The position numbers and the translations under genes were made by a program. From contig JALVEU010000039.1 in the NCBI GenBank assembly GCA_027030565.1, forward strand, positions 1-5,250: a DNA stretch of 5,250 bases, given 5' to 3'. The notes beneath the pieces were generated by a model that was given only the letters and a program-made list of their open reading frames with translations, searched no databases and was not told the DNA's origin. Below, in pieces: positions 1 to 5,250 of this stretch (positions within the stretch are counted from its first letter, which is position 1; each line of letters opens with the position of its first letter). This DNA comes from Gammaproteobacteria bacterium (GTDB taxonomy: Bacteria; Pseudomonadota; Gammaproteobacteria; JAJDOJ01).

Positions 1-133
1 GCAGGTCGATGGCCCGGCCGGCCTCGGCCTTCTGCAGAAAGCCCAGGAAGGCACGGGTCTCGGTGGGATAGTCGCGCTCCAGGCGCTCCGTGAGTGCCGC
101 GACGTCTTTCAGCCTGTCTCTCATTCGGCCCAT
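1..133 (-). CDS. Probable carboxymuconolactone decarboxylase/AhpD-like protein, N-terminal fragment
   Basis: Only the first 44 codons are inside the window; the reading frame is open to the left edge. The visible protein begins MGRMRDRLKDVAALTERLE and continues through a Tyr-Pro-Thr-Glu stretch to a helix with FLGFLQKAEAGRAIDL. It is predicted to be helical and highly charged. This resembles the N-terminal helices of small CMD/AhpD-like proteins, in which a redox CxxC core follows the region seen here. That core is outside the window, so the assignment rests on N-terminal resemblance only. The ATG at 133 is preferred over the in-frame ATG at 124 because GGAGGT lies six bases before 133 and would be fifteen bases before 124. 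It is the last visible gene of the operon, 35 bases after the phosphoglycerate mutase stop. If the family is right, it could act in peroxide or thiol redox protection, but nothing visible proves this. Confidence 0.5.
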   Translation of the reverse strand, partial: MGRMRDRLKDVAALTERLERDYPTETRAFLGFLQKAEAGRAIDL

Positions 134-139
134 GGGACG

Positions 140-145
140 ACCTCC
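140..145 (-). promoter_or_regulatory. Ribosome binding site of the left-edge gene
   Basis: GGAGGT reads on the minus strand with six bases to the ATG at 133. It fixes that start against the in-frame ATG nine bases downstream and supports the partial gene being real. Confidence 0.75.
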
Positions 146-168
146 GTCACTGGGTTGGGATTCGGGGT

Positions 169-912
169 TCATGGCGAGGCCTGCGGGGCGAGCACCTGCT
201 TGTGAACCGGGCGTAGGTGGGCGTCGAAGTCGTAGACGATCGGCGTGCCGGTGGGCAGCTCGTAGGCGAGGATCTGTTCCGGGGTCATGCGCTCGATGTG
301 CATGATGAGCGCGCGCAGGGAGTTTCCGTGGGCCGAGACCAGGACCGATTCGCCCCGGGACAGATGCGGCACGATGTGATGCCGGTAGTATGGCACGGCG
401 CGCGCCGCGGTCATCTCCAGGCTCTCCCCGTTGGGCGGGGGTACGTCGTAGCTGCGCCGCCAGAGGTGGACCTGCTCGGCGCCGAACCGCTCCCGGGCCG
501 TGTCTTTGTTCATGCCCTGCAGATCCCCGTAATAGCGCTCGTTGAGTTTCTCCGAGACGTAGATCCGGAGCTCGCGCAAGTCTTCCTCGGAAGGGGGGAA
601 GTGCTCGTACCAGGCGCTGCTCAGCTCGTGCACCCGCATGTAGGCGTCGCAGAATCGATTTTGCTTGAGGATCTCATAGAGGGTGTCCTGGGCGCGCAGC
701 AGGGCGGAGGTGAAGGCGACGTCGAAGCGCATCTCGCGCAACAGGGCCCCGGCCCGCTCGGCCTCGCGCATCCCCGCGCGGCTCAACGAGACGTCCACCC
801 AGCCGGTGAACCGGTTCTGCTGGTTCCAGATGGACTCCCCGTGCCGCACCAGCGTCAACCGGCCGTGAGGATGCCCTTCCGAAGTCACGGTGCCGCCGTC
901 TGGATGGCCCAT
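169..912 (-). CDS. gpmA: 2,3-bisphosphoglycerate-dependent phosphoglycerate mutase
   Basis: Predicted to interconvert 3-phosphoglycerate and 2-phosphoglycerate in the cytosol, in glycolysis and gluconeogenesis. The 247-residue protein carries the histidine phosphatase signature LVRHGES at residues 21-27, with H24 as the likely phosphorylated histidine. It is followed by NRFTGWVDVSLSRAG, which is typical of the cofactor-dependent mutase. Other family residues are R73 in LLRAQDTL, E125 in LNERYYGDLQG and the second active-site histidine H195 in SAHGNSLRAL. Compared with E. coli GpmA, the loop before the ESL segment (residues 157-164, DVPPPNGE) is much shorter. An extra segment of roughly 25 residues (about 90-120, containing SSAWYEHF) sits before LNER. 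The ATG lies three bases after the enolase stop and has no recognisable Shine-Dalgarno sequence, so translation is probably by re-initiation. A GTG at 888 (residue 9) is a possible alternative start, since the conserved domain only begins at about residue 18. The family call is secure; the exact start is not. Confidence 0.95.
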   Translation of the reverse strand: MGHPDGGTVTSEGHPHGRLTLVRHGESIWNQQNRFTGWVDVSLSRAGMREAERAGALLREMRFDVAFTSALLRAQDTLYEILKQNRFCDAYMRVHELSSAWYEHFPPSEEDLRELRIYVSEKLNERYYGDLQGMNKDTARERFGAEQVHLWRRSYDVPPPNGESLEMTAARAVPYYRHHIVPHLSRGESVLVSAHGNSLRALIMHIERMTPEQILAYELPTGTPIVYDFDAHLRPVHKQVLAPQASP

Positions 913-915
913 GCG

Positions 916-2217
916 TCAGAACCGGGGTGGGTGCACATAGGCGCCGGGTCCCGCGTAGCGGGCGGCCGCACCCAGGTGTTCCTCGATGCGCAGCAGTTGG
1001 TTGTATTTCTCCACGCGTTCGCCGCGTGCGGGCGCCCCGCTCTTGAGATGCCCGGTGTCCAAGGCCACCGTGAGGTCGGCGATGAAACTGTCCACGGTCT
1101 CGCCCGAGCGATGCGAGACGAAGGCGCCCCAGCCGCGGCTGCGCGCCAGCTGCGTGGCCTCGATGGTCTCGGTGAGGGTGCCGATCTGGTTGAGCTTGAT
1201 GAGCGCCGCGTTGGCCCAGCCCTGCTCGATCCCTTGGGCGATGAGCCTGGGGTTGGTGCAGAACAGGTCGTCGCCCACCAGCTCGATGCGCCCCCCGAGC
1301 TGCGCGTTGAGCGCCTGCCAGCCGGCGTGATCGTCCTGGGCCAGCCCGTCCTCCAGCAGGACGATGGGGAAGGCATCCACCAAGCGGGCGTAGTAGTCGA
1401 TCATCTCGCCCGAGTCCAGATGACGCCCTTCGGTGCGCAGGTGGTAGCGCCCCTCCTCGTAGAATTCGCTGGAGGCCGGATCGCAGGCGATGCCCACGTC
1501 GCGACCGGGCTTGAGACCGGCTTGCTCGATGGCGGCGGTGATCAGCTCGAAAGGCGCCTCGTTGGAGGCCACCTGCGGCGCGAACCCGCCCTCGTCGCCG
1601 ACGCCCACGCTCAGGCCCTTGGCTTCCAGTAGGGCGAGCAGGGCGTGGTAGATCTCGGCGCCCCACTCGAGGGCTTGGGCGAAGTGCTCGGCGCCATAAG
1701 GGGCGATCATGAACTCCTGGAAGTCCGGGCCCTGCCAGTGGGCGTGCACGCCGCCGTTGAGGATGTTCATGTGGGGCACTGGCAGGCGCACGGCCCCGGG
1801 GCCGCCCAGGTACTGATACAGGCGCAGGCCGCTGGCATGGGCCGCGGCCCGCGCCACCGCCAGGGATACACCCAGCAGGGCGTTGGCGCCCAGGCGCGCC
1901 TTGTTGGGCGTGCCGTCGAGCTCGATCATGGCGCGGTCGATACGGGCCTGCTGGCGCGCGTCGATACCCCTGAGCAGCTCGGCGATCTCGCCGTTCACGT
2001 GCTCCACGGCCCGGCGCACCCCCTTGCCACCGAAATGTCCCGGGTCACCGTCCCGGAGCTCCACCGCCTCCCGGCTGCCGGTGGAGGCCCCCGACGGGAC
2101 CGCCGCCCGGGCATGGGCCCCGGACTCCAGGGTGCACTCCACCTCGACGGTGGGATTGCCGCGCGAGTCCAGGATCTCGCGGGCGCGCAAGGAACGGATG
2201 CCGAAGTCAGTGGCCAT
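916..2217 (-). CDS. eno: Enolase (phosphopyruvate hydratase)
   Basis: Converts 2-phosphoglycerate to phosphoenolpyruvate in the cytosol. The protein is 433 residues, the normal bacterial length (E. coli 432), and key residues fall at nearly the same numbers. The N-terminal domain has ILDSRGNPTVEVE (15-27) and the mobile active-site loop PSGASTG (41-47). The barrel domain has E168 in QEFM, E209 in GVGDEGG, the metal ligands D246, E289 (LLED) and D316 (VGDD), and K341 in the signature LIKLNQIGTLTET. Also present are SHRSGET (368-374) and K392. The loop after NGG is VHAHWQGPDFQEFM rather than the common HADNNVDIQEFM, and SHRSGETED reads SHRSGETVD, so it belongs to a variant clade. The frame is open upstream to an ATG at 2388, but the ATG at 2217 is correct: family homology begins there and GGAGGG sits five bases before it. 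It overlaps the upstream small gene by 11 bases and is followed immediately by the mutase, which catalyses the preceding glycolytic step. Confidence 0.97.
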   Translation of the reverse strand: MATDFGIRSLRAREILDSRGNPTVEVECTLESGAHARAAVPSGASTGSREAVELRDGDPGHFGGKGVRRAVEHVNGEIAELLRGIDARQQARIDRAMIELDGTPNKARLGANALLGVSLAVARAAAHASGLRLYQYLGGPGAVRLPVPHMNILNGGVHAHWQGPDFQEFMIAPYGAEHFAQALEWGAEIYHALLALLEAKGLSVGVGDEGGFAPQVASNEAPFELITAAIEQAGLKPGRDVGIACDPASSEFYEEGRYHLRTEGRHLDSGEMIDYYARLVDAFPIVLLEDGLAQDDHAGWQALNAQLGGRIELVGDDLFCTNPRLIAQGIEQGWANAALIKLNQIGTLTETIEATQLARSRGWGAFVSHRSGETVDSFIADLTVALDTGHLKSGAPARGERVEKYNQLLRIEEHLGAAARYAGPGAYVHPPRF

Positions 2218-2395
2218 TGGATCCCTCCTCTCGATCGGACTTGCGCAGGGCCCAACCCACCACGAAAGAGCGGGGGCCGAAGCTCTGGACCTCTTTCTCC
2301 AGGAGCTTGTGCTCCAGCGGCAGGCCGGGCCTGCGGTCACCCGGGGGCGGTCCAGCAGACTCGTGCGCCGGAGATGAAGGGTTCGCATCGCTCAT
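2207..2395 (-). CDS. Small hypothetical protein between pfkB and eno (62 aa)
   Basis: I do not recognise this protein. It starts with ATG at 2395, preceded by GGAGGT with ideal six-base spacing, 30 bases after the pfkB stop. Its TGA lies 11 bases inside enolase. Residues 1-24 are rich in Pro, Ser, Gly and Ala and probably disordered. Residues 25-53 form a more ordered block, LPLEHKLLEKEVQSFGPR followed by SFVVGWALRKS, and a charged tail (DREEGSNGH) ends the protein. No signal peptide, Cys pair or long hydrophobic segment is visible, so it is probably cytosolic. By hand count, 31 of codons 20-54 out of 35 end in G or C, matching neighbouring genes and arguing for real coding. The ribosome binding site of enolase lies inside its last codons, so its translation probably feeds that of enolase. 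It may be a leader-type coupling ORF, a small partner of an operon enzyme, or both; the function is unknown. Confidence 0.7.
   Translation of the reverse strand: MSDANPSSPAHESAGPPPGDRRPGLPLEHKLLEKEVQSFGPRSFVVGWALRKSDREEGSNGH
2223..2230 (-). promoter_or_regulatory. Ribosome binding site of enolase, inside the upstream small gene
   Basis: GAGGAGGG reads on the minus strand, with the GGAGGG core five bases before the enolase ATG at 2217. It decides the enolase start against the longer in-frame opening at 2388. It lies within the last coding codons of the 62-residue gene, so ribosomes finishing that gene pass over and open this site. Confidence 0.85.
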
Positions 2396-2401
2396 TTGGC
2401 T

Positions 2402-2407
2402 ACCTCC
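2402..2407 (-). promoter_or_regulatory. Ribosome binding site of the 62-residue gene
   Basis: GGAGGT lies on the minus strand six bases before the ATG at 2395, in the 30-base gap after the pfkB stop. This is the same sequence and spacing as at the flavoprotein and left-edge genes, and is the strongest single sign that the small gene is translated. Confidence 0.75.
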
Positions 2408-2425
2408 GCTCTGGTATGTTCGTGT

Positions 2426-3373
2426 TCACAGGTCCAGGGCGCGGATGCTCACGCGCTCCATCAGCCCGGACAGCACGGCTGCATCGAACAGTTCGGTGCC
2501 CGGCTGCATCACGGTGCCGGCACCGCAGGCCACGGCCAGGCGCAGGGCCTGTTCGGGGGCATCCCCGCGGGCCAGGGCGCAGGCAAGGCCGGCCACCATG
2601 GAATCGCCGGCTCCCACCGTCGAATTCACGGACACCGGCGGGGCGGTGGCGTGCAGGCTGTTTGCGGCATCCGTCAGAATGGCCCCGCGGGCACCCAGTG
2701 AGACACAGACCAGATCGATTCCGCTGCGTTGCAGCCGGCGCGCCTCGGCGGCCACTTCTTCCACACCGTCGAGGGCCCTGCCGGCCAGTTGCGCCAGCTC
2801 GTAGTGATTGGGTTTGATGAGATAGGGTTTCGCCGCCACCGCCGCCCGCAGTTGTGTCCCCTGGGCGTCCACCACCGGCCGGCCGCCCTGGTCCCGGATG
2901 CGGCGGGTGAGGGTCGCGTACAGGTCCTCGGGCAGATCCGGTTGGAGAGTACCGGTGAGTACACCGAGGCCACCGTCGGCGGTGGCCACGAAGCTGTCCA
3001 GCAGGCGCTCCAGGACCGTGTGTGGGATGGCCGGACCGACACCGCTGATCTCGTACTGGGCACCGGTGTGACGCTCGATGGCCGTGCCGTTGATGCGTGT
3101 CTCCCCGGGGACGCGCTCGAAGGTGAGGGTGTCGATCTGACTGCGCAGCAGGCGCTCCAGGAAGTTGCCGGTCTCGCCGGCGAGCACGCAGAAGGTGTGC
3201 GCCGCACACTGTAGGCGCTTGAGCGCGCGGGCCACGTTGATGCCGTTGCCGCCCGGATCGTAGCGCGTGGCACGGGCATGGACCTTCTGGTCCGGGATCA
3301 GCCGCTCGATCTCGTAGGTCATGTCCACGGCCGGGTTCAGCGTCAGCACCGCGATGGCGGCCGGATCGTTCAC
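2426..3373 (-). CDS. pfkB: PfkB-family hexose-phosphate kinase, probable 6-phosphofructokinase 2
   Basis: A 315-residue ribokinase-fold sugar kinase, close to E. coli PfkB (309) and FruK (312) in length. It starts with the TLNPAVDMT segment (11-19), where D17 is the likely sugar-contacting aspartate. The first PfkB signature is GGNGINVARAL (41-51). KPN is at 187-189, VSLGARGA at 224-231, and the second signature STVGAGDSMVAG at 251-262, with D257 as catalytic base and the GAGD loop as anion hole. GGNGINVARAL and the C-terminal block look more like E. coli PfkB (GGGGINVARAI) than FruK (AGKGINVAK). Together with eno and gpm downstream and no fructose PTS gene in view, this favours fructose 6-phosphate as substrate. 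Fructose 1-phosphate or tagatose 6-phosphate cannot be excluded. The start is GTG at 3373, with GAGGTG seven bases upstream. That site overlaps the stop of the flavoprotein gene, so translation is probably coupled. Confidence 0.88.
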   Translation of the reverse strand: MNDPAAIAVLTLNPAVDMTYEIERLIPDQKVHARATRYDPGGNGINVARALKRLQCAAHTFCVLAGETGNFLERLLRSQIDTLTFERVPGETRINGTAIERHTGAQYEISGVGPAIPHTVLERLLDSFVATADGGLGVLTGTLQPDLPEDLYATLTRRIRDQGGRPVVDAQGTQLRAAVAAKPYLIKPNHYELAQLAGRALDGVEEVAAEARRLQRSGIDLVCVSLGARGAILTDAANSLHATAPPVSVNSTVGAGDSMVAGLACALARGDAPEQALRLAVACGAGTVMQPGTELFDAAVLSGLMERVSIRALDL

Positions 3374-3380
3374 GGGCCGA

Positions 3381-3386
3381 CACCTC
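3381..3386 (-). promoter_or_regulatory. Ribosome binding site of pfkB overlapping the preceding stop codon
   Basis: GAGGTG reads on the minus strand seven bases before the GTG at 3373 and shares bases with the TGA (3387-3385) of the upstream flavoprotein gene. It supports the GTG start and indicates coupling between the two genes. Confidence 0.7.
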
Positions 3387-4797
3387 AGTGCCCCGGCGGC
3401 GTCATCAGGGCGTTGCGGGCCGCCTGGCCGAAGGACTCGGTGAGTGTGGGATGGGGATGGATGGCGGCTGCCACGGCCTCGACGGGCAGACCGTGGGCGA
3501 CCAGCAGAGCCGCCTCGCCCATGAGCTCCCCGGCCCCTTCCACCAGCGCATGCACGCCCACCACCCGCCGCCTGGACCGCTCATAGACGATCTTGAGCAG
3601 GCCGGCATCCCGAGCGGCGATCTGGGCGCGGGCATCCACCGCATAGTCGTAGCGAGCCACGTCCACGTCCAGTCCTCTGGCTCGGGCCTCTTCCTCGGTC
3701 AGCCCCGCCATGCCCAGCTCGGGCTCGCTGAAAATCACGGCACTGTTGGTCTCCGGGCGTGGGAAGGCCGCGGGCATGCCCAGCAGGTGGCGCGCCAGGG
3801 CGAGCCCCTGGGCCGTGGCCCAGTGGGCGAACATGGGGTGGCCGATGGCATCGCCCACGGCATAGATGCCAGGCTCGGCGGTCTGCAGCTCGGCGTCCAC
3901 CTCGATGCCGTGTGGGCCATGACGGACCGCGGTGCGTTCCAGGCCCAGGCCCTCGACGCGTGGATGGCGACCGGTGACCAGCAGTACGGTGTCCGCGGAT
4001 AGCGTCAGTGCCTCACTGCCTGCGGCTTGGGCCTGTACCTGGAGTCCCGGGGTCCGGGCTTCGATCGCCCCGACCTTGCAGCCGGTGGTGATCCCGATGC
4101 CGTCCGCGCGCATGCGCGCTTCCAGGCGCTCGGCCAGCTCGCGGTCCACGGGCCCAAGGATATGATCGGCGATTTCCAGGATGTGGACCTCGCTGCCCAG
4201 GGTGCGAAAGACCTGTCCGAGCTCCACGCCGATGGGCCCACCGCCGATCACCACAAGGCGCTCGGGAATGCGCTCGTCGTCCAGGATACCTTCACTGTCC
4301 AGGACGCCGGGCAGGTCCACGCCGGGGATCGGTGGCCGCACGGGGATCGACCCCGGGGCGAGGATGGCCTGCTCGAAACCCACCTCGCGAACCTCTCCAG
4401 TGTGGGGCTTGATCCGGGCGCTGCGCGGCGAGAGGAGCTCGGCGGTGCCGAACACCACCGAAAGCGTGGGAATCCGGCGTGCCCGGTCCAGCGCAGCCCG
4501 GCTGCGGCGCTCGATGATCGCCCGCTTGCGGGCCTGGATCGCAGCCCAGTCCACTTGGACTTCCGGGTCGGCCATGCGCAGGCCGAAGGCATCGGCCTCG
4601 CGCAGCTCTCGCAGTCGACGCGCCGACTCGCGGAAGATCTTGGATGGGATGCAACCCTCGAACAGGCAGGTGCCGCCGAGACCGGGTCCGCGCTCCACCA
4701 GCACCACACGTTTCCCCGCGCGGGCCAGTGCCATGGCGGCAGGCGTACCCCCGGGACCACCGCCGACCACCAGAACGTCCGTCGTCTCCTCACTCAT
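3385..4797 (-). CDS. Dihydrolipoamide dehydrogenase-like FAD/NAD disulfide oxidoreductase
   Basis: A 470-residue class I pyridine nucleotide-disulfide oxidoreductase, the normal length for dihydrolipoamide dehydrogenase. The FAD-binding motif VVGGGPGG is at 10-17. The redox-active disulfide is C44/C49 in GGTCLFEGCIPSK (41-53). The NAD-binding motif VVIGGGPIGVELG spans 182-194, with E208 at the end of the next strand favouring NAD over NADP. A second FAD contact is AVGDAIGH (313-320). The C-terminal dimerisation domain ends with IHPHPTLTE, giving the catalytic pair H449 and E454. These features fit Lpd (E3) better than mercuric or glutathione reductase, although CLFEGC, AILAPGS and HALVEGAGEL depart from common E3 sequences. 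There is no lipoyl domain and no E1/E2 gene beside it, so the true disulfide substrate is open. The ATG at 4797 is chosen because GGAGGT lies six bases before it and FAD-domain homology begins there; an in-frame ATG at 4860 would add an unrelated 21-residue tail. It heads the tight part of the operon. Confidence 0.88.
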   Translation of the reverse strand: MSEETTDVLVVGGGPGGTPAAMALARAGKRVVLVERGPGLGGTCLFEGCIPSKIFRESARRLRELREADAFGLRMADPEVQVDWAAIQARKRAIIERRSRAALDRARRIPTLSVVFGTAELLSPRSARIKPHTGEVREVGFEQAILAPGSIPVRPPIPGVDLPGVLDSEGILDDERIPERLVVIGGGPIGVELGQVFRTLGSEVHILEIADHILGPVDRELAERLEARMRADGIGITTGCKVGAIEARTPGLQVQAQAAGSEALTLSADTVLLVTGRHPRVEGLGLERTAVRHGPHGIEVDAELQTAEPGIYAVGDAIGHPMFAHWATAQGLALARHLLGMPAAFPRPETNSAVIFSEPELGMAGLTEEEARARGLDVDVARYDYAVDARAQIAARDAGLLKIVYERSRRRVVGVHALVEGAGELMGEAALLVAHGLPVEAVAAAIHPHPTLTESFGQAARNALMTPPGH

Positions 4798-4803
4798 GCC
4801 GGG

Positions 4804-4809
4804 ACCTCC
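4804..4809 (-). promoter_or_regulatory. Ribosome binding site of the flavoprotein gene
   Basis: GGAGGT on the minus strand, six bases before the ATG at 4797. It decides this start over the in-frame ATG at 4860. Confidence 0.85.
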
Positions 4810-4865
4810 AGGCGGTGTCGCTGCAGGGGATGCACGCACGGTACGAGCCATACCCACCACAGGAT

Positions 4866-4895
4866 TGGATCCGGATCAAGCTTCCGGCCGATCCA
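4866..4895. repeat. Interrupted inverted repeat in the 124-base intergenic gap
   Basis: TGGAT at 4866-4870 pairs with ATCCA at 4891-4895, and CCGGA at 4871-4875 pairs with TCCGG at 4883-4887. This gives a ten-pair stem with a three-base bulge (4888-4890) and a seven-base loop (4876-4882). A smaller stem (CCGAA 4904-4908 with TTCGG 4915-4919) lies directly after the HdeD-like stop. Neither stem is followed by a T-run in the direction of transcription, so a classical intrinsic terminator is not supported. The larger one could be a processing or attenuation hairpin, an operator, or chance in GC-rich DNA. No convincing sigma-70 promoter is visible in the gap. Confidence 0.35.
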
Positions 4896-4921
4896 CGCGC
4901 CGCCCGAACGGGATTTCGGAG

Positions 4922-5250
4922 TCATCGGGGCCGTCCGTGGCCCGCCTTGCGGGCAGCCCAGCCGATGAGGATCAGCGCCCAGCCATCGAACACGAGACTC
5001 ACCCCTACGAAAATCCCGACCAGGATCAGCGAAGTTTGAGGCCAGCCCACCAGGAACAGCACCGCGAGCGCCACATCCACGAGCCCGTTGAACAACATCC
5101 AGCCCCAGCCCGGCTGTGGGTGGTGCCTGTAGGCCAATGCGAAGCTCCCGTAGGCATCCAGAAGCAGGTAGAACGTCAACACCAGCGCAAGAGAGGCCAC
5201 TCCGGGGATCGGGAAGAGCAGCAGAAGTCCGCCTGCCAGCAGAAGAAGAT
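4922..5250 (-). CDS. HdeD family (DUF308) membrane protein, C-terminal part
   Basis: The frame is open from the right edge to the TGA at 4922-4924, giving 108 visible residues. About four hydrophobic segments are seen: 1-12 (leucine-rich), 17-40, 50-69 and 73-99, followed by a short basic tail (ARKAGHGRPR) that probably lies in the cytoplasm. The order of elements, a Leu-rich helix ending in a Pro turn, then a helix with LLLDAYGSF, then PGWGWMLFNGL, then a helix ending FLVGWP, then a helix with FDGWALI, is characteristic of HdeD/DUF308 proteins. E. coli HdeD is an inner-membrane acid-resistance protein of about 190 residues, so roughly the N-terminal 40% is missing here. A GTG at 5200 could be read as a start, but hydrophobic family-like sequence continues upstream of it, so it is internal. 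The 124-base gap to the flavoprotein means it may or may not share a transcript with the operon. Most homologues in this family have no proven function. Confidence 0.8.
   Translation of the reverse strand, partial: LLLLAGGLLLLFPIPGVASLALVLTFYLLLDAYGSFALAYRHHPQPGWGWMLFNGLVDVALAVLFLVGWPQTSLILVGIFVGVSLVFDGWALILIGWAARKAGHGRPR

Noticed and set aside
217..1632. Long plus-strand open frame of 471 codons opposite eno and the mutase
   Set aside because: It lies antisense to two unmistakable enzyme genes. It reads as low-complexity Gly/Ala/Val/Arg-rich sequence with no domain and is the usual mirror of a GC-rich coding strand.
2218..2388. Enolase with a 57-residue N-terminal extension from the ATG at 2388
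   Set aside because: The extension is Arg/Ser/Trp-rich and unlike any enolase. The ATG at 2217 has its own ribosome site, and the region codes in another frame for the small protein.
1645..2817. Plus-strand open frame of 390 codons across enolase, the small gene and the pfkB end
   Set aside because: It crosses three minus-strand genes, becomes Arg/Pro/Ser-rich and shows no recognisable motif; a shadow frame.
4798..4860. Flavoprotein starting at the ATG at 4860
   Set aside because: The extra 21 residues precede the FAD domain without homology, and a perfect GGAGGT points to 4797.
4833..4885. Possible sigma-70 promoter on the minus strand (TTGATC followed by TATGGC-like sequence)
   Set aside because: The -10 matches only about three of six bases and the spacing to the -35 is too long, so I do not call it.
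4027..4968. Plus-strand open frame of 313 codons opposite the flavoprotein
   Set aside because: It is antisense to a gene with intact FAD, NAD and disulfide motifs and has no ribosome site or family resemblance.
4922..5200. HdeD-like gene as a complete 92-residue protein from the GTG at 5200
   Set aside because: The frame continues open to the window edge with Leu-rich, family-like sequence and family proteins are about twice as long, so the gene is cut by the edge.

Overview
The window is GC-rich, protein-dense bacterial DNA. Every supportable gene lies on the minus strand, so transcription runs from high to low coordinates. Codon use is strongly G/C at third positions, and Shine-Dalgarno sequences are good (GGAGGT six bases before the start at three genes). 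The protein types suggest a proteobacterium, possibly a gammaproteobacterium of the purple-sulfur/sulfur-oxidiser sort. That placement is only an inference, because no rRNA or taxon-specific marker is present.

Layout in transcription order: (1) the C-terminal part of an HdeD/DUF308-type membrane protein enters from the right edge and stops at 4922. (2) A 124-base gap (4798-4921) follows, holding an interrupted inverted repeat but no convincing promoter. (3) Next is a dihydrolipoamide-dehydrogenase-like flavoprotein (4797-3385). (4) A PfkB-family sugar-phosphate kinase with a GTG start follows (3373-2426). (5) A 62-residue small protein of unknown function comes next (2395-2207). (6) Enolase (2217-916) overlaps it by 11 bases. 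(7) A 2,3-bisphosphoglycerate-dependent phosphoglycerate mutase (912-169) starts three bases after the enolase stop. (8) The N-terminus of a probable carboxymuconolactone decarboxylase/AhpD-like protein (133-1) runs off the left edge.

From the flavoprotein to the left edge the gaps are 11, 30, -11, 3 and 35 bases, so these six genes are almost certainly one operon with translational coupling at several junctions. Three of them encode glycolytic functions: a probable 6-phosphofructokinase, phosphoglycerate mutase and enolase. Together with the flavoprotein they look like a carbohydrate/redox module, perhaps a second set of glycolytic enzymes beside housekeeping copies elsewhere. The products are individually recognisable families. 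The less ordinary parts are the uncharacterised small protein between pfkB and eno, the lone Lpd-like enzyme without E1/E2 partners, and the variant enolase and mutase sequences. I see no mobile element, CRISPR array, RNA gene or clear new system.
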